Assembly (NCBI RefSeq): GCF_052115485.1
Contig: NZ_JBFRGU010000004.1
Coordinates: forward strand, 372,001 to 436,000
DNA length: 64,000 bases
Source: Microvirga sp052115485
GTDB lineage: Bacteria > Pseudomonadota > Alphaproteobacteria > Rhizobiales > Beijerinckiaceae
Reading direction: 5' to 3'
Positions within the stretch are counted from its first letter, which is position 1; every line of letters begins with the position of its first letter. The translations under genes were made by a program, and so were the position numbers. The notes under the pieces were generated by a model. That model saw nothing but the letters and a program-made list of their open reading frames with translations, searched no databases and had not been told where the DNA came from. This document shows positions 9,731-18,418 of the stretch, one piece after another.

Positions 9731-10924
9731 CTAGGCTTTTGCAAAAACGCGCGGGCGGCGCAGCACGTTCCAGCTCAAGGCACAGGCCGTCAGGCCGCAA
9801 GACGCGATCGCCACGACCATGGACAGGGCCGTTCCATTGAAGAACGCACTGACGAGGACGATCACAAGCGCGCCGGTCGCAAGTTGCAACGTCCCCATCA
9901 AGGCAGAGGCCGTTCCCGCGATAGGGCCATGCGATTCGAGCGCCAGCACGGCCGTCGAGGGAATGACGAGGCCAAGGCAGCCGAAGGACATGAAGAGCAT
10001 CGCCCACAGCACGACAGCGTGATCGACACCGGAAAGTGTCACGACCAGGAGCAGGAACGTCAGGCACGCGAAGATCGAGATTGCAGTCAGCACAACGCGT
10101 GGCGCTCCGAAGCGGCGCATGAGCGTGCTGTTGAACTGCGCACCGCCGATGAACGCGATGGCGTTCGACGCGAAGACAAGGCTGTAGCGCGAGGGCGACA
10201 AGCCGAAATGCTCGATGAAGACCACCGACGAGCCTGCCAGATAGGCGAAGAAGCTCGACTGACCGAGGCCTCCGATAAAGACAAGGCCGAGAAAGTGCCA
10301 GTCCTTCAAGAGAGAACGATAAGTGCGCAGGATCTCACTGACGCTGCGCTCCTGCGTCGAAGGCTTTCGCGTTTCCGGCAGAAGGAGCGCGACCACGGCA
10401 AGACCAGCCACGCCGATCGCCGCGATGGCCCAGAAGATGATGCGCCAGTTGAAGAACTCGGTCAGCGCGCTGCCCGCGAGCGGCGCGAGAATCGGCGAGA
10501 CGCTGAAGACGAGCATGGTCGTCGCCATGAGGCGCGCCGCCTCGGCCCCGGTGTGCAGATCGCGGATGATGGCGCGCGTGATCACCATGCTCGCGCAGGC
10601 GCCGATGCCCTGCAGGAAGCGGAAAGCAATCAAGACTTCCGCGTTGGGCGCGAAACTGCAGCCGATCGCGCCGAGGATGAAGAGCGTCAGGCCGAAATAG
10701 AGCGGCGGCTTGCGCCCCACATGATCCGAGACCGGGCCATAAATGATCTGAAAGATTGCAACGGCACTGAAGAAGCTCATCAGGCTCATCTGCACCGCGC
10801 CGATATCCGACTGAAGCTCGCGGGCGATGGCCGGGAAGGCCGGCAGATACATATCGATGGCGAAGGGCCCGATGGCGGACAACATGCCGAGCACGAGCGC
10901 ATTGCGGAGAAAAGAGGTCTTCAT
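9731..10924 (-). CDS. Bcr/CflA-family drug resistance MFS transporter
   Basis: A 397-residue major facilitator with about twelve membrane helices. The start at 10924 gives MKTSFLRNALVLGMLSAIGPFAIDMYLPAFPAIA, the hallmark first helix of Bcr/CflA exporters, whose D-x-Y-L-P motif is clear. The cytoplasmic loop motif GPVSDHVGRKPPLYFG (motif A) follows helix 2, and the antiporter motif C-like stretch SVSPILAPLAGSALTEFFNWR lies in helix 5. Such proteins expel bicyclomycin, chloramphenicol or other small molecules by proton antiport. The gene stands alone, convergent with the LysR gene (14 bases between stops). The substrate cannot be predicted. Confidence 0.88.
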   Translation of the reverse strand: MKTSFLRNALVLGMLSAIGPFAIDMYLPAFPAIARELQSDIGAVQMSLMSFFSAVAIFQIIYGPVSDHVGRKPPLYFGLTLFILGAIGCSFAPNAEVLIAFRFLQGIGACASMVITRAIIRDLHTGAEAARLMATTMLVFSVSPILAPLAGSALTEFFNWRIIFWAIAAIGVAGLAVVALLLPETRKPSTQERSVSEILRTYRSLLKDWHFLGLVFIGGLGQSSFFAYLAGSSVVFIEHFGLSPSRYSLVFASNAIAFIGGAQFNSTLMRRFGAPRVVLTAISIFACLTFLLLVVTLSGVDHAVVLWAMLFMSFGCLGLVIPSTAVLALESHGPIAGTASALMGTLQLATGALVIVLVSAFFNGTALSMVVAIASCGLTACALSWNVLRRPRVFAKA

Positions 10925-11536
10925 CGCGGAAACGTCCAAAGGATCAAAAACGGCCCGCCGCTCGACAAAGAGCGGGAAGCACTGAAGAAGCAACGGTTAA
11001 GGAAAACACGCCCGGAACGGGCAATGGCACGACGGGCAAGGCGGTCCGAGTCGCTGGCGGCACTTTATGCCGCACCCGAGTCAGGTCAAGTCCCACGCCA
11101 GCCGAGCCTATGCACTCCACGCATGAACGCACGGTCCCCGGCAGCATTACGCGCATGTGTCACGGCGCCATCTCCTCGACCTTTCCGGATCGGCGATTGG
11201 GTGCGTAACTCTACGTCATGCCCGTGCTGTCCGATTCCCAAAAATCCCCGAAAAACCAAGGAATTTCAGGCTGACACAACTCTTTCGTACCGACGCTTTA
11301 CCCATCGTTAACTATGATTAGCCATATCTTCTCAAGCATTCCGCTACGTACGCCGCCACGCGGCAAAAGGCCCGTCAGCCACCAATTCGGGAGCCCCAGC
11401 GCCAAGAGATTCCTTCGCCTTCGATCACGCCGCTTTTTCTCGAAATGATATGTTCCCCAGGTCCCAAACCGACTTCATAAGCAGATTCTCGAAGGCTCAA
11501 GCGGCACCCCGAAGTGGTCTCTCCCGAGCGCTAGTC
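10925..11536. other. Long non-coding gap before the cellulose cluster
   Basis: About 610 bases without a gene I can support, between the divergent transporter gene and bcsN. It must hold both promoters. The stretch around 11281-11330 is AT-rich (TTTACCCATCGTTAACTATG) and includes TATGAT at 11313, a possible -10 without a good -35. No hairpin with a T-run and no repeat was seen. If bcsN starts at the alternative ATG (11450) the gap shrinks to 525 bases. Confidence 0.5.
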
Positions 11537-12397
11537 ATGGCTGCCGAGCACTGGAAACGATTTGCCGTTACGGGCGCAATCCTGCTGCTGCCCGCCTGCT
11601 CGATGCGCTCCGACCTGCATTTCAAGACCCTGGCGACCGAAGTCCCGGTGATCAAGGCTATCGTGGTTCCCCCACCGGGTGGACCGGCTGTGGTGGCCGT
11701 CGTCGAAAATAAGTTTCTGAACGGCGTTTCTCAGGAAGTCGCGCTCTCGACAGCCGCCGAAGGGGTGGGCCAGAATGCTTTCTGGGTCAGCATGATGAAC
11801 GACCCCGATGCGTTGACGGAAAACGACGACGTTTTGACAATCCGGCGAATCACGACGGAACGGATCCAGGTCGAGATGGACGCCCGGCTCCCCGGAATCG
11901 ACATGAGGCCGTCACCCTACTTCGTTCAGAACAAATACGGCCCCTTCGGCTACGCTTTGGGTTACTCCGCCGCTCGCGATCTCTGCCTCTATGCCTGGCA
12001 GCTAATCGAGCCCACGGAGAACGCGATTTTCTCGACGAGCGGCATCGTCTCGGTACGCCTGCGCCTCTGCGAAGCCGGCGCAACCGAAGAGCAGTTGCTT
12101 CGGACCATGTATGCTTACACGATTTCGGCCTATTTCGAGGCAAGAGGCTGGAATCCCTACGGTTCACCCGGCCCGGTTTCCCCGCAGCTCGGCCAGATCG
12201 ATGCCCCCGTCTATCCTCTCCCCACAGGCGTAACCGTTTTGCGGACCGCCCCGCCGCCGAGCCCCCGGCCGCAAACCGTGATCCGTCGCGCGCCGGCCAA
12301 GCCTCCCGTTATCGCACCCGAGACCGAAAACGTGACACGCCCGGCCTCCCTTACCGAGGATCGCCTCGGCTTCCCAGTTGTCCCGCCGCCGCCGTGA
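11537..12397 (+). CDS. bcsN: Cellulose biosynthesis lipoprotein BcsN
   Basis: A 286-residue exported protein matching BcsN, an accessory factor found next to bcsA in Rhizobiales and of unknown exact role. I prefer the start at 11537 because it gives a textbook lipoprotein signal, MAAEHWKRFAVTGAILLLPAC, with the lipobox cysteine at residue 21; an in-frame ATG at 11450 would put 29 extra residues in front. Neither start has a good ribosome-binding site. The central domain (about residues 30-210) is followed by a proline-rich tail (PPPSPRPQ and repeats) that could cross the periplasm. The 160-base gap to bcsA contains the palindrome GACTATAGTC (12443-12452), so bcsA may also have its own promoter. 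Confidence 0.75.
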   Translation: MAAEHWKRFAVTGAILLLPACSMRSDLHFKTLATEVPVIKAIVVPPPGGPAVVAVVENKFLNGVSQEVALSTAAEGVGQNAFWVSMMNDPDALTENDDVLTIRRITTERIQVEMDARLPGIDMRPSPYFVQNKYGPFGYALGYSAARDLCLYAWQLIEPTENAIFSTSGIVSVRLRLCEAGATEEQLLRTMYAYTISAYFEARGWNPYGSPGPVSPQLGQIDAPVYPLPTGVTVLRTAPPPSPRPQTVIRRAPAKPPVIAPETENVTRPASLTEDRLGFPVVPPPP

Positions 12398-12557
12398 CCT
12401 TGGTGTCATCAGCCCGTCAAAACAATCGCGAAAGAAAAGACTGACTATAGTCGAACGAGAGAAGGCAAATTAAAGAACATTAACTGGCGCGAAACCCTTT
12501 CAATGCAAGAAATTGCTTGAAGACCTGCCGTAGAGAAAGATTGAGCGAGAACGAGGG

Positions 12558-14768
12558 ATGATGAGACAGGGAATCATTGTGGCCTTTTGGGCCGCGGCCT
12601 CCGCAATCGTTCTTCTGCTCGTCGCGCTTCCGATCAGCCTCCAGGCCCATTTGATCGCCGGTCTCGTCGTCGTGACCTGCATGATCGTTCTGAAATTTTT
12701 CCGCGCGGAGGGCATCTGGCGGCAGGTCGCGCTGGCGCTGGGGACGGCAATCGTTCTGCGTTATGTCTTCTGGCGCACCACCAGCACCCTGCCGCCGATA
12801 GCCGAGATCGCCAACTACATCCCTGCCTTCCTGCTCTACGCGGCCGAGATGTACAGCGTCATGATGCTGTTTCTCAGCCTCTTCGTCGTATCGAGCCCGC
12901 TCCCGCCCCGCGATGCCCCCAAGCTCGATCACAACAATCTCCCGACAGTCGATGTTTTCGTCCCGAGCTACAACGAGGACAGCGGCCTGCTCGCGACGAC
13001 GCTCGCCGCTGCGCGCGCCATGGATTACCCGCGCGACAAGTTCACCGTCTGGCTTCTCGACGATGGCGGCACGGACGAGAAGTGCAATTCCAACAATGCC
13101 CAGACGGCGAACGAAGCGAAGGCTCGCCGTGCCGAGCTGCACAAACTCTGCGAGGCCCTCGATTGTCGCTATGTGACGCGCGCGCGCAACGTCCATGCGA
13201 AGGCGGGAAATCTCAATAACGGCCTCGAACATTCCACGGGCGATCTCGTGGTGGTGTTCGATGCCGATCACGCGCCCGCACGATCCTTCCTGCAGGAAAC
13301 CATCGGCTATTTCGCGGTCGAGAAAAACCTTTTCCTCGTTCAGACGCCGCATTTCTTCCTCAATCCCGACCCGCTCGAGCGCAATCTCGGTACGTTCCAG
13401 ACCATGCCGTCCGAGAATGAGATGTTTTACGGCATCATCCAGCGCGGCCTCGACAAATGGAATGCCGCTTTCTTCTGCGGCTCGGCCGCTGTCCTGCGGC
13501 GCGAGGCGCTGCAGGAGACGAGCGGATTCAGCGGATTGAGCATCACGGAAGATTGCGAAACGGCGCTCGAATTGCATTCGCGTGGCTGGACCAGCATCTA
13601 TGTGGACAAGCCGCTGATCGCCGGGCTTCAGCCAGAAACCTTCGCGAGCTTCATCGGCCAACGCTCCCGCTGGGCGCAGGGCATGATGCAGATCATGCGC
13701 TACCGCTTTCCGCCGCTCAAACGCGGCCTGAAGTTGCCGCAGCGGCTCTGCTATATCTCGAGCGTTCTGTTCTGGCTGTTCCCCTTCACGCGCTGCTTCT
13801 TTCTGATTTCGCCGCTGTGCTACCTTTTCTTTTCGCTCGAAATCTTCACAGCCTCCGGTGGGGAATTCCTCGCCTACACATCGACCTACATGCTCGTGAA
13901 TCTCATGATGCAGAACTACCTCTACGGGCGGTATCGCTGGCCGTGGATCTCGGATTTGTATGAGTTCATCCAGAGCGTTTACCTCTTGCCCGCGATCCTT
14001 TCGGTGATCGCCAATCCGGGCAAGCCGACCTTCAAGGTGACCGCCAAGAACCAATCCATGAGCCAGAGCCGCATCTCGGAACTCGGCGCTCCGTTCTTCA
14101 TCATCTTCGGTATTCTTCTGCTCGGCGTCGTCGCAACCGTCGTGCGGATCTGGGCCGAACCCTACAAGGCGGATGTGGCACTCGTGACCGGCGGGTGGAA
14201 CCTTCTGAATCTCATCATCGCAGGATGTGCGCTCGGCGTCGTGTCCGAGCGCGCAGTGCGTCGCCAGAGCCATCGTGTGCTCGCGAATCGCCCGTGCAAA
14301 TTCGTTTTGGGCGGTCAGTCGGTTGATGGTGTGATCGAGGACGTTTCCGTCGGTGGCGCACGCTTCAGACTGCACCAATCCTCCCTCGACGGTTTGAAGA
14401 AAGGCGCGATCGGCACCGTCGAGTTCAAGCCGCACATCCCCCTGACGTCGAACTCTCTTCCCGTCGACGTGCGCAAGATGAGCATGGATGAAAAGGGTAT
14501 CCTGGTCGGATGCCGCTTCCAGACGTTGGAGCCTGTTCATCATCAGCTGATCGCGGATCTCGTTTTCGCAAACGCCGACCAGTGGAGCGCCTTCCAGAAG
14601 CGCCGCCATCACGATATCGGCGTCTTGCGCGGCACCTTGTGGTTCCTCGCCGTGTCACTTTATCAGACCGGCCGCGGCCTTGCTTACCTGTTCGGGTTGC
14701 AAAAGCTCGGCGTCTCCAACCCGCCCGTAGCGCCGGCTCCCACAGCCGCTTCGACAACGGCCCAGTAG
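12558..14768 (+). CDS. bcsA: Cellulose synthase catalytic subunit, UDP-forming
   Basis: A 736-residue inner-membrane glycosyltransferase family 2 enzyme that polymerises UDP-glucose into beta-1,4-glucan and pushes it through its own channel. All catalytic motifs are present: DDG (D168-D169), DAD (D235-D237), TED (330-332) and QRSRW (368-372). N-terminal and C-terminal membrane helices bracket the domain. The C-terminal PilZ domain has both c-di-GMP signatures, R569-x3-R573 and D595-x-S-x2-G600, so activation by c-di-GMP is expected. It is shorter than the 872-residue E. coli enzyme, as usual in alphaproteobacteria. The start has CGAGGG before ATGATG. bcsB follows after 3 bases. Confidence 0.95.
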   Translation: MMRQGIIVAFWAAASAIVLLLVALPISLQAHLIAGLVVVTCMIVLKFFRAEGIWRQVALALGTAIVLRYVFWRTTSTLPPIAEIANYIPAFLLYAAEMYSVMMLFLSLFVVSSPLPPRDAPKLDHNNLPTVDVFVPSYNEDSGLLATTLAAARAMDYPRDKFTVWLLDDGGTDEKCNSNNAQTANEAKARRAELHKLCEALDCRYVTRARNVHAKAGNLNNGLEHSTGDLVVVFDADHAPARSFLQETIGYFAVEKNLFLVQTPHFFLNPDPLERNLGTFQTMPSENEMFYGIIQRGLDKWNAAFFCGSAAVLRREALQETSGFSGLSITEDCETALELHSRGWTSIYVDKPLIAGLQPETFASFIGQRSRWAQGMMQIMRYRFPPLKRGLKLPQRLCYISSVLFWLFPFTRCFFLISPLCYLFFSLEIFTASGGEFLAYTSTYMLVNLMMQNYLYGRYRWPWISDLYEFIQSVYLLPAILSVIANPGKPTFKVTAKNQSMSQSRISELGAPFFIIFGILLLGVVATVVRIWAEPYKADVALVTGGWNLLNLIIAGCALGVVSERAVRRQSHRVLANRPCKFVLGGQSVDGVIEDVSVGGARFRLHQSSLDGLKKGAIGTVEFKPHIPLTSNSLPVDVRKMSMDEKGILVGCRFQTLEPVHHQLIADLVFANADQWSAFQKRRHHDIGVLRGTLWFLAVSLYQTGRGLAYLFGLQKLGVSNPPVAPAPTAASTTAQ

Positions 14769-14771
14769 GGG

Positions 14772-17345
14772 ATGCTCGTGTCGTTTCGCCTCTTTCTGAC
14801 CCGCACCCTTCCCGCGCTTCTGATCCTCAACGTCACGGCCGCTGCGGCGCAGGTCGCACCGTTCAGCATGAATCCGGACAAGCCGGCCGCTCCGCCTGTC
14901 GAGGCCGAGCGTCCGCAAGCACCGCCAGCGGCTCCCTCCGCGACGGCCGCGCCCTTCGACATGCGCCGGCCTTCTCAAATCGGAGTACCCACCGCACCCG
15001 CCCCATTCAATATGACGCCCCCAGGCACGCAGCCTGCGCCGAGCCCAACCGTCGCACAACCGCGCCCCGCGCAACCGCAGCCTCCAGCGGTCAAGCCGAC
15101 AGCAACACCCGTCGCGCGCGCCATGCCGCGCAATGAAAAACCGATTCTGCCGTCCGCGACCGTTCGCCTCGATGGTGAAGTCGATGCCCGCAGTTGGGCG
15201 ATTTATCTGACACAGGACGAAGCGGCAGCGAGCGCGAGCCTCGCTCTCGGCTATCGCAACGCGGTGGTGGTCATGCCGGAAGCGTCGCGCATCCGGGCGC
15301 ACATCAACGGCGAACTTGTCATCGATACACCGATCGCATCCGCGCAGAATATACAGCGGGTCATTCTGCCGGTTCGCGCAGGTCTGCTGCGTCCGGGGCA
15401 AAACATCGTTCGCCTCGAAGTCGTCCAGCGCCATCGCACCGATTGCACGGTGCGTGCGACCTACGAATTGTGGACGGAAGTGGATTCCGCTTCGACCGCC
15501 ATCGTCTTCGGCGAGAACACGCCCCGGTTCCTGCGCGGTCTCGAGGATTTGCCGGCCGTCGGAGTCGACGCGACCGGCGCGACCACGATCCATGTCATCG
15601 CGCCGAAGCTTTACCGCCCAGAGATGCGCGATCGCCTGCTTCGCCTCGTTCAGATGGTTTCGCTACGGGGCCGCTACGCGCATCCGGTGGTGAAGGTCTC
15701 GGAAACCGATCCGGGCCGGGTTCAGCCCGGAACGATCAAGGTTTTCTTGGGCCCTGCGAGCGAGTTGCGCGGTATCATGGTGCTGCCTCCCGAAGCAGCC
15801 ATCAGCCAACCGATTGCACTCGTGACGCAGGACGCGGGATCTCCAGCGCTTGTCGTTTCCGGACCGGGCTGGGCCGACCTCGACACCGCGATCAACGTGA
15901 TTGCCAACGCGATGGTCAACAACCGGCCCGCCGAGCGCAACAGCCTGGATAACGCCTCATGGATGTGGCCGGATACACCCACATTTCAGGCGGCGCGCTC
16001 AGTCAAGTTCTCCGATCTCGGAATCCCCACCCAGGAGTTTTCCGGACGCCGGTTTCGGGCACGTTTCGCGATCAACCTACCCGCTGATTTTTATGCGAAC
16101 GATTATGGCGAGGCGCTGCTCTATCTCGATGCCGCCTACACTCCCGCCGTGCGACCCGGCAGTCATATCGATCTTTATGTAAACGACCATATCAGCGCGA
16201 CCATGCGCATCACGGCGAAGGGTGATATCTTCCGTCGTCATCCGATCCGCATCCCCATGCGGAATTTCCGGCCCGGCATCAATGACCTCTGGTTCGAGGC
16301 CGTGCTGATGACCGATGCGGATGACCGATGCCCGCCGGGAGGAACGCTCTCCGAGACCAGCCGCTTTGCGCTCTTCGATACGACGAGCTTCGAGCTTCCG
16401 ACCTTCGGGCGTATCGGCCGCCTCCCTGATCTCGCGGCGATGAGCGCGGGCGGCTTTCCTCTCGGGAATGTGCCGGCGACCTTCGTTCTCGCGCGACAGA
16501 ACCCGCTTCTCTACGCCACTACGGGTACCCTTCTTGCGCGCATGGCCCGGGATTCGGGCACACCCGTCCGCGCCACCTTCGCCAATGCGGCTGTCGTCGG
16601 CGATCCCACGACGGTCTTCATTGGTGCGATCGATCAATTGCCCCAAGGCATGCTGTCACGCGTCGGCGTGGCGGAGAGAACCCGCACGATCTGGCAATCG
16701 ACCCCCATGCCGGTGCGGACCAGTTCGGCGGCCCCGGGCTCGGAAGGTCAGCGCGTCGCAAGCGATGGCGAGCACGCCACACCTGAACGAAGTCTGACCG
16801 ATCGCGCGGCGCAAGGCTCGACGGACGATATCCGCAAACACTGGTCGGAATCCCTTTCGCGTCGCGGGTTCCTGCAGACGCGCCTCGATTCCTTCAAGGC
16901 CTGGGTCGAGCAGACCTTCAACCTGTCCGTTGCTTCTCTCACCCTTCAAAACAGCGCGAGCTCCGCATTCGAGCCGCCTCAGCGCGCGACGCTGCTTCTG
17001 GCGCAAGACGATTCGGAAGGTGAGGGAACCTGGACCGTCATGACCGCCCGCACGGAGAGCGAATTGGCGGACTCGACCGCGCGAATGACGGAACCCGGTC
17101 TCTGGCCGCAAGTTTCCGGACGCATCGTCACGCTCGGCGCCGACGACGGCTGGATCGAGACACAGCCGGTGCGATCGTTCACCTTCGTGCAGACGCAGCC
17201 GTTCTCGCTTTTCAATCTGCGGCTCGTCGCGGCGAACTGGATGTCCATCAACATCCTTCAATACGCGCTGCTTCTGGTGGTGTGCTGCGCGGCGCTCGGC
17301 GGGACGACGTATTTCCTCCTGAAGCGGCTGGGGCGCAAGTCATGA
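14772..17345 (+). CDS. bcsB: Cellulose synthase regulatory subunit BcsB
   Basis: An 857-residue periplasmic partner of BcsA, held to the membrane by a C-terminal helix (LQYALLLVVCCAALGGTTYF) that BcsA needs for activity. An N-terminal signal peptide (about residues 1-25) is followed by a proline/alanine-rich linker with three copies of the short motif APFxM (residues 29-33, 60-64, 77-81), then the alternating carbohydrate-binding and flavodoxin-like domains of the BcsB family. The linker is longer than in many homologues. The stop overlaps the bcsZ start as ATGA. The family match is clear over the full length, including the region DRCPPGGTLSETSRFALFD. Confidence 0.93.
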   Translation: MLVSFRLFLTRTLPALLILNVTAAAAQVAPFSMNPDKPAAPPVEAERPQAPPAAPSATAAPFDMRRPSQIGVPTAPAPFNMTPPGTQPAPSPTVAQPRPAQPQPPAVKPTATPVARAMPRNEKPILPSATVRLDGEVDARSWAIYLTQDEAAASASLALGYRNAVVVMPEASRIRAHINGELVIDTPIASAQNIQRVILPVRAGLLRPGQNIVRLEVVQRHRTDCTVRATYELWTEVDSASTAIVFGENTPRFLRGLEDLPAVGVDATGATTIHVIAPKLYRPEMRDRLLRLVQMVSLRGRYAHPVVKVSETDPGRVQPGTIKVFLGPASELRGIMVLPPEAAISQPIALVTQDAGSPALVVSGPGWADLDTAINVIANAMVNNRPAERNSLDNASWMWPDTPTFQAARSVKFSDLGIPTQEFSGRRFRARFAINLPADFYANDYGEALLYLDAAYTPAVRPGSHIDLYVNDHISATMRITAKGDIFRRHPIRIPMRNFRPGINDLWFEAVLMTDADDRCPPGGTLSETSRFALFDTTSFELPTFGRIGRLPDLAAMSAGGFPLGNVPATFVLARQNPLLYATTGTLLARMARDSGTPVRATFANAAVVGDPTTVFIGAIDQLPQGMLSRVGVAERTRTIWQSTPMPVRTSSAAPGSEGQRVASDGEHATPERSLTDRAAQGSTDDIRKHWSESLSRRGFLQTRLDSFKAWVEQTFNLSVASLTLQNSASSAFEPPQRATLLLAQDDSEGEGTWTVMTARTESELADSTARMTEPGLWPQVSGRIVTLGADDGWIETQPVRSFTFVQTQPFSLFNLRLVAANWMSINILQYALLLVVCCAALGGTTYFLLKRLGRKS

Positions 17346-18418
17346 TTGCGGGACCTCTGACCCGGCTTTGGATCATCTTAGGCTTTCTGGTGGTGTCGAT
17401 GCACGCTGCGGGGAGCACGGAGCTTGGACGCCTGAAGATCGAAGGCACGATATCCTCGACTGATTGGGACGCTTACCGCGCCCGTTTCGTAGCCCCTACC
17501 GGACGTGTCATCGACAACGCCAACGGCGACATCAGCCACAGCGAGGGACAGGGATACGGCCTGCTGCTCGCCTTCGCCGCCGGCGACAGAAAGACCTTCG
17601 AGCAGATCTGGACCTTCACGTTCACCCAGTTCCTCATTCGCGACGACGGCCTCTCCGTGTGGAAATGGGATCCCGACGCGAGGCCCAATGTCTCCGACCG
17701 CAACAACGCGACCGACGGTGATATCCTGATCGCCTATGCGCTTGCCAGAGCCGGGGCCTCCTGGCGCGACTCCCGCTACGTGCAGGCCGCGCAGAGCATC
17801 GCGAGAGCTATCGGCCGCAGTGCAATCGTGCGCGGCACGGGCCGTCCCGTGCTCCTGCCCGGCTCAACAGGCTTCGGTTTGGCCGACCGGCCCGACGGCC
17901 CGATCATCAATCTGTCCTACTGGGTTTTCGAAGCCTTTCCGACGCTTGCCGCCCTGGCACCCGAATATGATTGGAACGGCGTCTGGCGCGAGGGCATCAC
18001 GCTTCTGCAACAGGTCGACCAAACGAAAACGCGCCTGCCGGCGGATTGGCTCTCGATTCGCGAGAAGGGCCAGATTGGGCCGGCCGATGGCTTTCCACCC
18101 GAGTTTGGTTACAACTCGTTAAGGATACCTCTTTACCTCTTGAGAGCAGGGATGTCGGATGTGGAGTGGTTGAAAACGTTGAAGCAGCGCTGGCTCGGCA
18201 ATGAAGGTGTCGCAATCGTCAACGTTACGACCGGCCAGGTGAAAGAGCGCCTGACGGACCAGGGCTATGACGCGCTCGCGGCGACATTGGCTTGCGTCAT
18301 GGACAAGACGCCGGTGCCGGCTTCGCTGAAGACGTTCGAACCGAATCTCTACTATCCGTCGACCCTGTACCTGCTTTCGATGGCGTTTCTGGGCGAGAAG
18401 TACCCTCAATGCCTTTGA
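17342..18418 (+). CDS. bcsZ: Cellulose synthase-associated endoglucanase, GH8 family
   Basis: A 358-residue periplasmic endo-beta-1,4-glucanase that trims glucan during cellulose export. The start at 17342 overlaps the bcsB stop (ATGA) and yields a signal peptide (MIAGPLTRLWIILGFLVVSMHA). Glycoside hydrolase family 8 motifs are present: the general acid should be E68 in SHSEGQGYGLLLA and the base aspartate is in NNATDGDILIAYAL (about D125-D127). Length is normal for BcsZ (E. coli 368). Its last ten bases overlap the start of the following TPR gene, so translation of the operon is coupled. Confidence 0.93.
   Translation: MIAGPLTRLWIILGFLVVSMHAAGSTELGRLKIEGTISSTDWDAYRARFVAPTGRVIDNANGDISHSEGQGYGLLLAFAAGDRKTFEQIWTFTFTQFLIRDDGLSVWKWDPDARPNVSDRNNATDGDILIAYALARAGASWRDSRYVQAAQSIARAIGRSAIVRGTGRPVLLPGSTGFGLADRPDGPIINLSYWVFEAFPTLAALAPEYDWNGVWREGITLLQQVDQTKTRLPADWLSIREKGQIGPADGFPPEFGYNSLRIPLYLLRAGMSDVEWLKTLKQRWLGNEGVAIVNVTTGQVKERLTDQGYDALAATLACVMDKTPVPASLKTFEPNLYYPSTLYLLSMAFLGEKYPQCL

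Noticed and set aside
11290..11330. Possible CtrA-type sites (TTAA pairs) upstream of bcsN, and another near 12465 before bcsA
   Set aside because: The TTAA halves are spaced six bases or have a mismatch, not the TTAA-N7-TTAA consensus.
12480..14612. 710-codon frame on the minus strand opposite bcsA
   Set aside because: Antisense of a gene with every BcsA motif; composition is that of a shadow frame.
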